From Heliopora coerulea (lineage: Eukaryota > Cnidaria > Anthozoa > Scleralcyonacea > Helioporidae): a stretch of 64,000 nucleotides of DNA. Below the pieces are notes generated by a model. The model was not told the DNA's origin and did not search any database. It worked only from the letters and a program-made list of their open reading frames with translations. The number at the start of each line of letters is the position of its first letter. Positions within the stretch are counted from its first letter, which is position 1. Shown here piece after piece: positions 10,190 to 20,247 of the stretch. The stretch covers positions 124,001 to 188,000 of the forward strand of contig JASJOG010000138.1 in NCBI GenBank assembly GCA_030142905.1, written 5' to 3'. The translations under genes were made by a program, and so were the position numbers.

Positions 10190-13140
10190 ACTCATTTCGA
10201 CCAATTTTGGGCCGACGAGCCTGTCTCGGAATGAAGCTTGTCGATGTTTGGGATAACTATGCTATGCGGCCCACCAGTATTGAAGATAAAGCTGCGGTCT
10301 ATACTACAGAGTCACCACCTCTTTCAAGGAAGAAATCGTGATGAAATTCCCAGAAGTATTTCAAGAAGGAATTGGATTGATTGAGGGAGAGTACAACGTC
10401 AAACTCGACCCTGCTGCAAGACCAGTCCAACACGCGCCTAGACGAGTTCAAGTCGCGATCCGAGAGAAAGTTAAGGAGTCTTTGGATGACCTGGTAAAAA
10501 AAGAAGTCGTAAGAAAAGTCACACGACCCACAGATTGGATATCTATCATGGTTGTGGTCCCAAAGAAGAATGGACAACTTCGAATATGTCTAGATCCAAA
10601 AGATTTAAATGCCGCTGTTCTGCGCCAGCACTACCCTGTTCCAGTAATAGAAGATATCGCTACACGACTACATGGAGCAAAAACCTTCTGAGTTGTTGAT
10701 GTAGCCAATAGGTTTTGGCACGTAAAACTCAGTGAACAATCGTCTTACTTAACCACGTTCCACACCCCATTTGGACGTTAGAGATGGTTGCGTATGCCAT
10801 TTGGACTGTCGTCTGCCCCGGAAATATTTCAACGAAGAATACATGAATTAATCGAATGCCTGAAAAGAATCGAGGTCTTTGCTGATGATTTTGTGATAGT
10901 TGGCTACGGTGATACACAAGAAGCAGCAGCAGCATCACATGATCAAAACCTGATTGGCTTTTTGGAACGCTGCAAAGAGCGTGGGATTAAGCTAGCACCA
11001 GAGAAGCTGAAACTGCGCCGCTCTAGTGTACCATTCATAGGATACATCGCTTCAGCAGAAGGACTGCGTCCAGATCCTGCCAAAGTAGAAGCAATAAACA
11101 GAATGCCTAAACCAAGCGACGTGCGAGTTATACAGCGACTGCTAGGCCTTGCACAATATCTTGCTAAATTTTTGCCAAAGCTGTCAGATATTACGAAAAC
11201 TCTACGAGATCTAACCCTGAAAGGAGCCACCTGGAATTGGACCAAGAAACATGAAGCATCATTTCAAGCTCTAAAGAAAGCAGTTACTGAAGCCCCGATT
11301 TTAGAGTACTACTCGCTGGACAAAGAAGTAACCATACAGTGTGACGCCTCGCAGTCAGGACTCGGTGGTTCACTACTACAAAATGGCCATCGTATAGCTT
11401 TCGCATCACGTGCTTTAACGCCAACTGAGTGCAAATATGCGCAATTAAGAAAGAAATGCTCGCTATCCTGTATGCATGTGAACGCTTTGATGCATATATC
11501 TATGGTCGTGATATCATTACAGTCGAGTCAGACCACAAGCCTTTGGAATCAATTTTCCGAAAGAATCTTTGCCTTGCACCCAAACGATTGCAACGCATGA
11601 TGCTTCGATTGCAGAACTACAACCTTAACGTTGTCTACACCAAAGGTTCCACACTGCATCTAGCTGATACCTAGAGTCGAGCGTACTTCCCACTTGATGA
11701 ACACATTGAAAGCATCAACGCTTTGGAAACAGTTGAGCATACCGAAACCCTACCGGTCAGCCGTGCACGTTTCGACCAAATGAAGAAAGCAAACGAAGCC
11801 GACACAGTAATGAAGAAACTAGCAGAAACGACCCAGTATGGTTGGTCAAATAATAAGAAAGACGTCGATAATGAAATACGTGCTTATTGGGATGGAAGAG
11901 ACCAACTGAATATTCAAGGTTCATTAATCTTTAAAGGACAACAGCTCGTTGTACCTCCAACTCTTCGAGGAGAACTTATGAAAGCAGCTCATGCCAGCCA
12001 CATTGGAATAGAGGCATGCCAACGCCGCATTCGCGATACGCTCTACTGGCGTCGAATGAACTTGCAGTTCAAGGAATACATGTCGAAATGTGACATTTGC
12101 TTACGACACAGCAGTGCGCAACAGAAAGAGCCACTTCTCCAGCACGAAGTAGCAGCCCGACCTTGGACAAAAGTCGCCGCCGATCTTTGCGATTTTGATC
12201 ACAGACAGCTGCTGGTAGTCGTTGATTACTTTAGCAACTACATCGAAGGTGAGCGCCTAACTTCTACAACGTCACCTAGCGTCATCAAAGCCTTGAAAGC
12301 AATGTTTTCTCGTTTTGGAATTCCAGATAGCATAGTATCTGATAATGGTGCACAATTTAGCTCTGACGAGTTTGCCATATTTTGCCAGAAATTGTCAATC
12401 AAACATCTGACATCATCCCCACATTATCCACAAAGTAAAGGAAAAGCCGAGAATGCATTGAAAACGGTTAAAAAACTGTTCAACAAATATAAATCATCGG
12501 CCAGTCAGAGTATCTTGCACTCCTGGACTGGCGCAACACTCCAAGTGAATAGATGAAGACATCACCAGCACTAAGACTAATGGGACGACGCTGCAAAACA
12601 CTACTATTGACAGCGACTACCCTTCTACAACCTCGTTACAACACAAAGAATGACGTGCAAGCACTTCTTAAACAGAAGAAGAAACAGCATCATCATTATG
12701 ATAAGCATGCCAAACCCCTTAAACCACTGCTGCCAGGAGGCAAGAGATACAGTTTGGCTTCGCTTGCCTGGACAATCGACGTGGTCACGAGGAACATGTA
12801 AACAACAAGTGGCACTACGTTCATATCACTTTGAATCGAATGGCAACCTTTACAGACGAAATCGCCGTGACTTGAAGAAAAACAAACAAGACCCATCACT
12901 AGAAATGACCGCACTACGAAATAACGAACAAACTACTGTCTCCTACTCCACACCCAGAAGATCCACCCGCATCTCTAAGCCACCCGAACGCTTGATTGAT
13001 AACGCATAGATTACAGGTTGGAACACTGAAATGAATGACAGATTTGAGATATGAACTAGTTACCGTTGTTGATATTACTCTTGAATGTTATTACTCTTGT
13101 ACCTTAAAGTAAAGACTTAATTTTGTTAAAAGAAGGGAGA
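10190..13140 (+). mobile_element. 5'-truncated, degenerate Ty3/gypsy element, U1
   Basis: The element lacks the 5' LTR, gag and protease and begins just before reverse transcriptase, right beside the receptor M3 exon acceptor. RT (about 10338-11450) has MPFGLSSAPEIFQ and FADDFVI; RNase H follows (QCDASQSGLGG); integrase (about 11723-12556) has an HHCC zinc region and SDNGAQFSSDEF. In-frame stops at 10689-10691 (TGA), 10779-10781 (TAG), after LHLADT (TAG), and after the integrase recur in the other units, so the element was dead before duplication. Private frameshifts occur at about 11445 and 12505. The C-terminal tail carries RRSTRISKPPERL. A purine-rich tract (about 13129-13140) precedes the LTR. 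The left edge is uncertain by about 20 bp. Confidence 0.85.
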
Positions 13141-13325
13141 TGTAACGCGTACGGCACGTTAACAACACGTGCTAAGAAGCACGCGAGAAACTCACGTTCT
13201 TTTGTTATTGTATCTTGGCACATTGTGACAATGAATAAAAGGTTAGAATCTACAGAGATGTGAACTTTGTTAAACGCGAGAAAAAACCAGCTGTTTTTGA
13301 TTCGTTTTGTGGTTTTTATCTTACA
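13141..13325 (+). repeat. Gypsy 3' LTR, U1; candidate PRDM9-A promoter
   Basis: Starts TGTAACG directly after the polypurine tract and most simply ends at ACA, 185 bp later; the same 185 bp recurs in U2, U3 and IU. A TATA-like AATAAAAGG lies at 13234-13242. The 3' limit is inferred because no 5' LTR is available for comparison. Confidence 0.7.
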
Positions 13326-13348
13326 ATTGTGCCTCATATTAGGAAAAG
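13234..13348 (+). promoter_or_regulatory. Putative LTR-derived promoter and 5'UTR exon of PRDM9-A
   Basis: A TATA-like box in the LTR is followed about 110 bp later by a perfect donor context, AGGAAAAG|GTAAGT (intron from 13349). A matching acceptor, TTTTCAG, sits at 13867-13873, 20 bp before the PRDM9-A start codon. The simplest reading is a non-coding first exon starting in the LTR and spliced to the first coding exon. The same arrangement is kept in copies B, C and D. RNA evidence is lacking, so this is inference. Confidence 0.45.
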
Positions 13349-13358
13349 GTAAGTTTTA

Positions 13359-13742
13359 GGCAATCCTGTATTTTAGGGTCGGATTCGATTTGGGAAATAA
13401 AATAGCGTCGGATTCATTTTGCGAAGAGCGCCGTATTGAAACGTATACTCTTCGGTCCCGAATAAGGAGGGGGGCGGGCAATCTTGTATTTTAGGGTCGG
13501 ATTCGATTTGGGAAATAGCACATGGTGCGAAAGACTGACACGTGGGATTTAAATATGACTATAATCACTTTCTAGACAAATAAAACGTCTAGAAAAATAA
13601 TACGCCTAGACAAATAAAACGCCTAGACAAATAAAACGTCTAGACAAATAAAACGCCCCCCTCCTTATTCGGGACCGAAGAGTATACGTTTTAATCTGGC
13701 ACTCTTTGTAAAATGAATCCGACGCTAAAATACAGGATTGCC
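13359..13742. mobile_element. MITE with 8-bp target duplication in PRDM9-A 5'UTR intron
   Basis: Flanked by AAGTTTTA at 13351-13358 and 13743-13750. The ends are inverted (GGCAATCCTGTATTTTAG and its complement) and the similarity extends inward about 110 bp on each side. The centre holds about five copies of a 17-bp repeat, CGTCTAGACAAATAAAA-like, which varies in number between units. It has no coding capacity. The 8-bp duplication would fit hAT-like or P-like transposition, but the family is not assigned. Confidence 0.8.
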
Positions 13743-13893
13743 AAGTTTTAAATGAACTAGTCAAGTTTTACGAATACAACATTGAAAAACATTTCGTTTT
13801 TGATTATCCTTGGGTGTTGTTAGATGGGACGAACTTTCTTAAAAAATTTGCCTTGTAAACACACTGTTTTCAGATACTCCCATTTTTCAAGGG

Positions 13894-16758
13894 ATGGCTA
13901 CTGCTGGATATGACAGTCCTTCGGAATACGAGTTGAAGAGACTCGAGAATATCAACAAAAACTTTGAGTTTATGGAAAAATGCGGTGAGTTGAAGCAATA
14001 TGTCCTCTGTCAACAAGTCGAGTCATTTTCGTTAAGTCAACTCGTTTTGTCGGTGCTTACTTTTTATTTATGTATAAAGAGAACTATTAACAATCTTTTG
14101 TTTTTCCATAATTAGGATTTAGAGTGAATAAGAAAGCATTCATTCCTAAACCGAGGAATAGAAAACCAAAGGTGGAAAGTGACAGTAGTGACGAAGAATG
14201 GTTGCCTGGCGTAGATGAAGAAGGTGCCTTTGATGAGAGAAAGAAGTTTAAACCAAGTAAGAGGCTGGTTATTATTTATGACTAGTTTTTCTCATGGTTA
14301 TATAACGACGCCTGGTACGGTAATTACTTTGGTCTACTTTTTATTAGTTTTCAAACCCAAAAAATTACCAATCGAAAGAATGCATCGTACCACTAAACAA
14401 TCAACAAGCCAAGCAAAACAGGTCAGTATTATTGTTTATTAATTTCCATTTATATTATGTGTTCGACAACGTTAAAATAAGATTTTCCTTTGTGTAATTT
14501 GTCAGTCTGCCAATAAAATAAACGAAGAAAAGACAGGAGAACAAGACCGATTGGATTTTGAGTTACTCGGAAAATTTGATGATCATACAATAAATGGCCA
14601 ACTTGGAAAGGAGACGAAAGCTGTAAAAAAGTCGATCAAGTTCAGGTGTAAAAAGATAGCAGAGAAGCAATCACCCAGGGTAACACGCTCTATTCGTAAA
14701 TGTTATAAAGAAGAAGAAGTACCAGATGATGATCACTACATTTGTAAGTTACCGGAGTTTTGGTTTCAAAGTATCTCTGACAAATTCAGTGATAATGTTA
14801 AATTTATATTTTTAGTCTGCAAAGAATGCCAAGACTTTTATTATGGTGAATGTCCATTGCACAATTTTATAATAATTGAAGACTGTAACAGTGAAATGGA
14901 GACGATGCATCCAGATGCAGTGAAGTCATTGCCTGAAAGTTTGTCTATTCAAAAGTCCTTGATTCCAGGTGCTGGATTAGGAGTCTTTTCCAAGGTGAAG
15001 CTGGACGTTAACACCCGTTTTGGACCTTACAGGGGGAGCAAAGTTGATTTAGAAGATCTGGAAGATGAAATGAACACAGATTACATGTGGGAGGTTTGAT
15101 AATTTCGTCGACTTCAGTTTATTTAGAAAAAAACTTGTTATTTATGCTGTCCTAATAAAAGCTTTGTAATTTATTTAGATAGTGCAAGATGGAAAGACCC
15201 AACATTACATTGATGGCTTTAATACCTCTTGTAGCAACTGGATGCGCTTTGTCAACTGTTCACGATGTGAAAGTGAGCAAAATTTGGTTGCCTATCAATA
15301 TCATGGTGAAATTTATTACAGGGCTTATAAACGAATAGAACCAAATACAGAACTTCTGGTTTGGTATGGTGATGAATATGCAGAACAACTTGGGATACCC
15401 TTGTTGGAGGAAGAACAATGTGAAGATGACGTTGGTATGTTTTTTATATGGATCTCATTCAAAATTTGAAATTGTTGGTTTAAGCAGTTTTTCGGAAGTA
15501 TTACGTTCATTATCAATATTCATCAATCCGAAGATATAAGGCTCTTAAAACACAGTCATTGGTTAAAACTCGATACGAACTATGTTGATTAATCAAGATG
15601 GTCTATTTTCTGTCTCCAGGTGGATATTCTTGTAAATATTGTGGCCGAATGTATGCATATCATAATTACCTGGAAGTCCATCTAAAGCGATGTCCAGTGT
15701 TAGCGCGTGGCGAGTTATGGGAATGTAAAAATTGCAGCAGAAAGTACATTACAGAGGAATACCTGAACATGCATATGGAGAATGACTGTAATAAAAATGT
15801 GAGTTTGAAAAATGATAGACCAAAACAAAATTGCAAGTCTTATCAATGTCAACATTGTGAGAAATATTTTACGAATAATAGCAAATTGAAAGAACATCAA
15901 CGAACACACACTGGGGTGAAACCTTACCAGTGTGAACATTGTGGGAAGAGATTTACAGTAAATAGTAATTTGAACTTACATCTAAGAACACACACTGGGG
16001 TGAAACCTTACCAGTGTGAACATTGTGGGAAGAGATTTACAGTAAATAGTAATTTGAACTTACATCTAAGAACACACACTGGGGTGAAACCTTACCAGTG
16101 TGAACATTGTGGGAAGAGATTTACACAAAATGTTAGTTTGAGAGTACATCTAAGAAAACACACTGGGGTGAAACCTTACCAATGTGAACATTGTGGGAAG
16201 AGATTTACAGTAAATAGTAATTTGAACTTACATCTAAGAACACACACTGGGGTGAAACCTTACCAGTGTGAACATTGTGGGAAGAGATTTACAGTAAATA
16301 GTCATTTGAACTTACATCTAAGAACACACACTGGGGTGAAACCTTACCAGTGTGAACATTGTGGGAAGAGATTTACAGTAAATAGTCATTTGAACTTACA
16401 TCTAAGAACACACACTGGGGTGAAACCTTACCAGTGTGAACATTGTGGGAAGAGATTTACACAAAATAGTCATTTGAAAAGACATCTAAGAACACACACT
16501 GGGGTGAAACCTTACCAGTGTGAACATTGTGGGAAGAGATTTACACAAAATGGTAGTTTGAGAGGACATCTAAGAACACACACTGGTGTGAAACCTTACC
16601 AGTGTGAACATTGTGGGAAGAGATTTACAGTAAGTAGTAGTTTGAACTTACATCTAAGAACACACACTGGGGTGAAACCTTACCAGTGTGAACATTGTGG
16701 GAAGAGATTTACACAAAATGGTCATTTGAATAAACATCTACGAACACACACTGTGTGA
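13894..16758 (+). CDS. PRDM9: PRDM9-like histone methyltransferase, copy A (7 exons, 738 aa)
   Basis: Exons: 13894-13984, 14116-14256, 14348-14421, 14506-14743, 14816-15093, 15179-15434, 15620-16758; all introns are GT-AG and phases fit. Domains: an SSXRD-like N-terminal segment ([16 protein letters not shown], then [10 protein letters not shown]); a zinc knuckle before SET ([16 protein letters not shown]); SET/PR domain in exons 5-6 with [29 protein letters not shown] and LLVWYGDEY, keeping tyrosines that are catalytic in vertebrate PRDM9; two C2HC-type fingers; then 11 tandem 28-residue C2H2 fingers. Contact residues (-1,2,3,6): NSKE, VSNL, VSNL, QVSV, VSNL, VSHL, VSHL, QSHR, QGSG, VSSL, QGHK. 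Only this copy keeps both cysteines in finger 1. No KRAB box is visible. Expected role: meiotic H3K4/K36 trimethylation at bound sites. ATTAAA occurs at about 16996. Confidence 0.88.
14744..14815 (+). other. 72-bp stop-free intron in PRDM9-A
   Basis: GTAAGT...TTTTTAG intron whose length is a multiple of three and which has no in-frame stop, so an unspliced reading continues into SET. Removing it joins DDDHYI directly to FCKECQDFY, which matches the spacing of PRDM9 proteins; that is why I call it an intron. Equivalents lie at 31542-31613, 41909-41980, 58754-58825 and, with a broken donor, 55487-55558 (minus). Confidence 0.75.
15841..16755 (+). repeat. PRDM9-A zinc-finger minisatellite (84-bp repeat, 11 fingers)
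   Basis: Tandem 84-bp repeats, each encoding one C2H2 finger with the frame [14 protein letters not shown] and linker HLRTHT. Differences are concentrated in helix contact codons while the framework is nearly invariant. A twelfth, relic finger (16757-16841) is out of frame because of a single-base deletion at CACTGTGTGAAACC, and one of its cysteines is replaced by Arg. The relic is common to all five copies. Confidence 0.92.
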
Positions 16759-17570
16759 AACCTTATCAATGTCAATATCGTGGGAAGAGATTTGCCGACA
16801 ATTGTGATTTTGACAGACATCAACCAAGTCATAATATTTAGTGTAGGTTTCTTTTATTCGATGAACGTGGAACTGTTACTCAAAATTAATATTGTACAAA
16901 TAATAATACTTTAAATTTACGGTTTTTCTTTACAGCAATTTTAATATTTAATGGTTTATAATTGAAGCGTTTAACGATTGTTCTTTTTGTGAACATTAAA
17001 GTTATGAATCTATTTTAACTATTTTTTAGTTTATTTCATTTCTTTTTTATCTTAGGGTTATTATATGGAGATAGCACGTTGTTAAAAGCATAAATGAGAT
17101 GATTTTGAATATAATCGTGCATTGTCTTGCGTCGTTTAAAGATTACCAGTCGACCCTGCTGTCACTCTCAGATATGAATTTACTTTAAAGTTGATTATTA
17201 CTAATTTATAGCTTTCTTGTCTCGCCCATTACGTCTTCATTGGCTCGAGTTATAGCTGTATACTCTAATCAGAAACCAGGAAGAAGAAAGTAGAAAAGAA
17301 AAATAAACCATGTTGAAAAATGTCGAAAACCGACTAGAAAAATATTGTTTGTGGAACCCCACGAACCCAACGAGGGTGGAGACACGCGGGCTACACGAAT
17401 CTCCATCTTTCTTCAAAACTCCCGCTTCGGCGAAAGCGAAGTGCTGGGGTACTGGTAACGAGATAAAGTCACTGGATAAACTCATTAAGGAACAGGAGTG
17501 CACTTTGAATTTTTTCCTTGAAAGTTGTGAAATTTATATGAATCATAGACGAAATAAATTAACGCTATAG

Positions 17571-19310
17571 GAATCCATGACCCCAAAAAGAAACAGTGGA
17601 TATTCCTCGTTCTGATGTTAGAAGCAACAAGCAAAGAATTTGAATTGCGAATTATTGCATAGTACGAAGATATCGAAGGTCACTGACTTGTCACTGGTAC
17701 GTGATTATTTACTAATTTTTAAAATAATATGCTATAAGTTATTCATATAAGTCGCTATTTAGAAATTATAGAACTTTAAAACGGGATAAAAATATTGAAA
17801 TCTTAAAACCAAACGTTTATGACCAGAAATATAGTCATTATCAGGGTTACAATATATTACGACTACACGTGGCTATTTTTGACATTTTTAGCCTGGTTTA
17901 TAAATTATACATATTCGATAAATTCAAGCTTATATTGACAGAGCTTATATTCGAAAAATCCCCTTATAAAAATATCGAGTTAAGAAAAAACAATTGAAAG
18001 TAAGGTTTGAATTTTAAAAAGAGAAATATGTAGGTGTGCACTGACGTGGGACTGTGCCAAAAACATGGTAAGACTACATTATATTTGGTATTATGGGCTT
18101 TTTCGTTGAAAAATTAAACCTAGAATTCTAATAGAGTAAGCAAACCAATAATTTAAATGAGCATTAAGTATTAAACACTGCTGAATTGACTCAATACAGT
18201 AAATTTTATGGCATGGATGTCAAAAGCAACTACAGATTGATTGTAAAAAAACTTGTGTTATCCTTGCCCTGTTGGCAAATACAAAGTTACATCATTATTT
18301 TGGGGTAGATAATTTTAGTTTCACCCACTTTACATTTAACTGAGATGCAGCAGAAGGCAAGCAAGGCAACCAAGAACACTTTTTCCAGACAATTCATATC
18401 TGAATTAGTTAGTGGATGGATATTTAAGGATCAGACTACTAGGATTGAGTGTCATGGGGTTTGCATTGTTCCTCACATCCTGAGCTGCAAAGTCATCTTC
18501 AGACCAATAAAGTTTTGATTCAATTAAAATAAAATTTTGCAAAAAAGTCAAAAATTTACCATTTCAACATTTAGTCTTGCTTAAGACCTATGTCTTGAAC
18601 TTTCAAGATGCTGTTTTATACAGATTTTACTTAATCTTATGGTTTTTAAAGTTGTTGGCTGGTTCTGGATTCTGAGCTGCTTTGGCCATGTTTAAAAAAG
18701 TACAGTACATCATTAACAGAAGCAATCATTTGTGTCAGCAGGGATATATAGATTCACTAGGACATGGGTTATCCAGAGTTTGGACCCAAGGGGTTTGATC
18801 CTTGTTGACCATCTCCCTTCTTTTCATTTAGGCCAAGGAGAAATCTTGGGGCACAGTGAAGATTTTGAGCCACTTTTTTCAAAAGTGGATGGTCAGAAGT
18901 AAAAAGAACATCCTGTTTCAAGCACAGTGGGTAGATATATGTAGTTAGACTGTAAGGGCCAGGCTTTTGCCTTTTATTTTTTCTCAAGCAGATGAAGAAG
19001 TTCCATTGCAACTTTTTAGTATTAGTTCTTTATTTATTTACAGTACTGTGTATTTTTATACAGAAAAAGAAATATTTTGTTGACATCTGATTTAAATGGT
19101 GCAGTGTTTTCTGTGAATTATTTGCTGCTGTCTTGGTAAAAATACGTGTCAAACAAAGTTGAATTACAGTCTTTTTATAAAACTCGGTGTATTTTAATAC
19201 TTCCTATAAGTTATATTTTTCTCGAACCTAGCTGTTCAAAAGGTGATAATCAGGAAAACAAACAAACAAACAATAATCAAAACAAATAAACAAATTATTA
19301 AGTCAACAAA
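17571..19310. other. Non-coding PRDM9/iGluR flank, U2
   Basis: Counterpart of 560-2251 with scattered substitutions. It probably includes the receptor 3'UTR on the minus strand. I see no gene in it. Confidence 0.5.
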
Positions 19311-20247
19311 TCATTCTGGAATTTGGAATGGATGAATTTCTGTAGTTGTTCCATTATATCCCTTGTTCTCCCTACCCTGCCCCATTCTTGACTTCTCTTG
19401 ATCTTCCTTTGAGTTGTTTAACTCAACAGTTGTAACCTTCACTGTGCTGTTGTGGTTTCGTTTTTTGCAACATTTTAATTTGCTTGACCAACTTTTAGAA
19501 ATATCTCTCCATATTCGTCCCATTGGTGCTCCCATAGCCTCACGCCAGCTGTTTGGTCTCTGGACAAATGGTAAAGAAAACCATAGTGAAATATTTTAGA
19601 GTATTAAGTCTGAAAATGAAGTTTGAAATGCTCACTGTTTTCTAATTGCTGCTGTCCAGTAATGGTATAAATTTGACAGGGGAGTAATATATTTAGTGTG
19701 GATGTTTTAAAGCTGGAGTAGCATGAAATGAGTGGTTGCATATAGGTGGAAATGAATGAGAGAAAAGTTGGAAAGGTGAAAAAGGGATAATAGGGGTAAC
19801 ATGATGATAAAAGTACAAAAATGAACTAGATAGGTCATATTAATTTTAACTTTATTATTTGTAATGCCCCTACCATGGGATCTGTTGGATCAACCTCCCA
19901 GTATGAGGCCACACACCACTCAATCACAATGAGCACCAGACCAAGAGCAATACCAAAATATACACAAAATAACACACCAATCATATCATCAAGAGTTAAC
20001 TGTCCAGTAGATGGCTGAAGTATTGAGAGGTCTGGAGTACAGTCACCTAAAATACAGTCGAACCCCGCCATTTCGAAGTCCCAAGGGAAATGGAAAAAAG
20101 TTCGAAATAGCGGGGTTTCGAAATAACCGGGGAAGCGTAAAATTCGTAACAATGAATCATTTTTTAATAAAATACAGTACAGTATGAAGAAAGACACTGA
20201 TTAAATAAAAATAGAGTAATTATATGTCGGATAAATCAGCAGATGCT

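Larger units (their letters stand above)
1..17056 (+). repeat. Tandem unit U1 (PRDM9/iGluR/gypsy segmental duplication)
   Basis: The first bases match the sequence that restarts at 17057, 33524, 44306 and 60820, each time just downstream of a PRDM9-like gene. U1 holds, in order, the flank of an upstream PRDM9 copy outside the window, the iGluR 3' fragment (minus), an intact BEL/Pao insertion (3077-8836), a gypsy fragment, an LTR, a MITE and PRDM9 copy A. Without the BEL element and its duplicated target it is about 11.3 kb, close to the ancestral unit length. The array therefore begins left of the window. Confidence 0.9.

Noticed and set aside
10689..10781. Possible recoding (stop readthrough) in the gypsy pol
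   Set aside because: Three stops of two kinds, plus private frameshifts and a missing gag, indicate a dead element, not programmed readthrough.
15841..16755. Regular 84-bp repeats looking like a CRISPR-type array
   Set aside because: They are in-frame C2H2 finger codons in a spliced eukaryotic exon; no spacer structure or cas genes.
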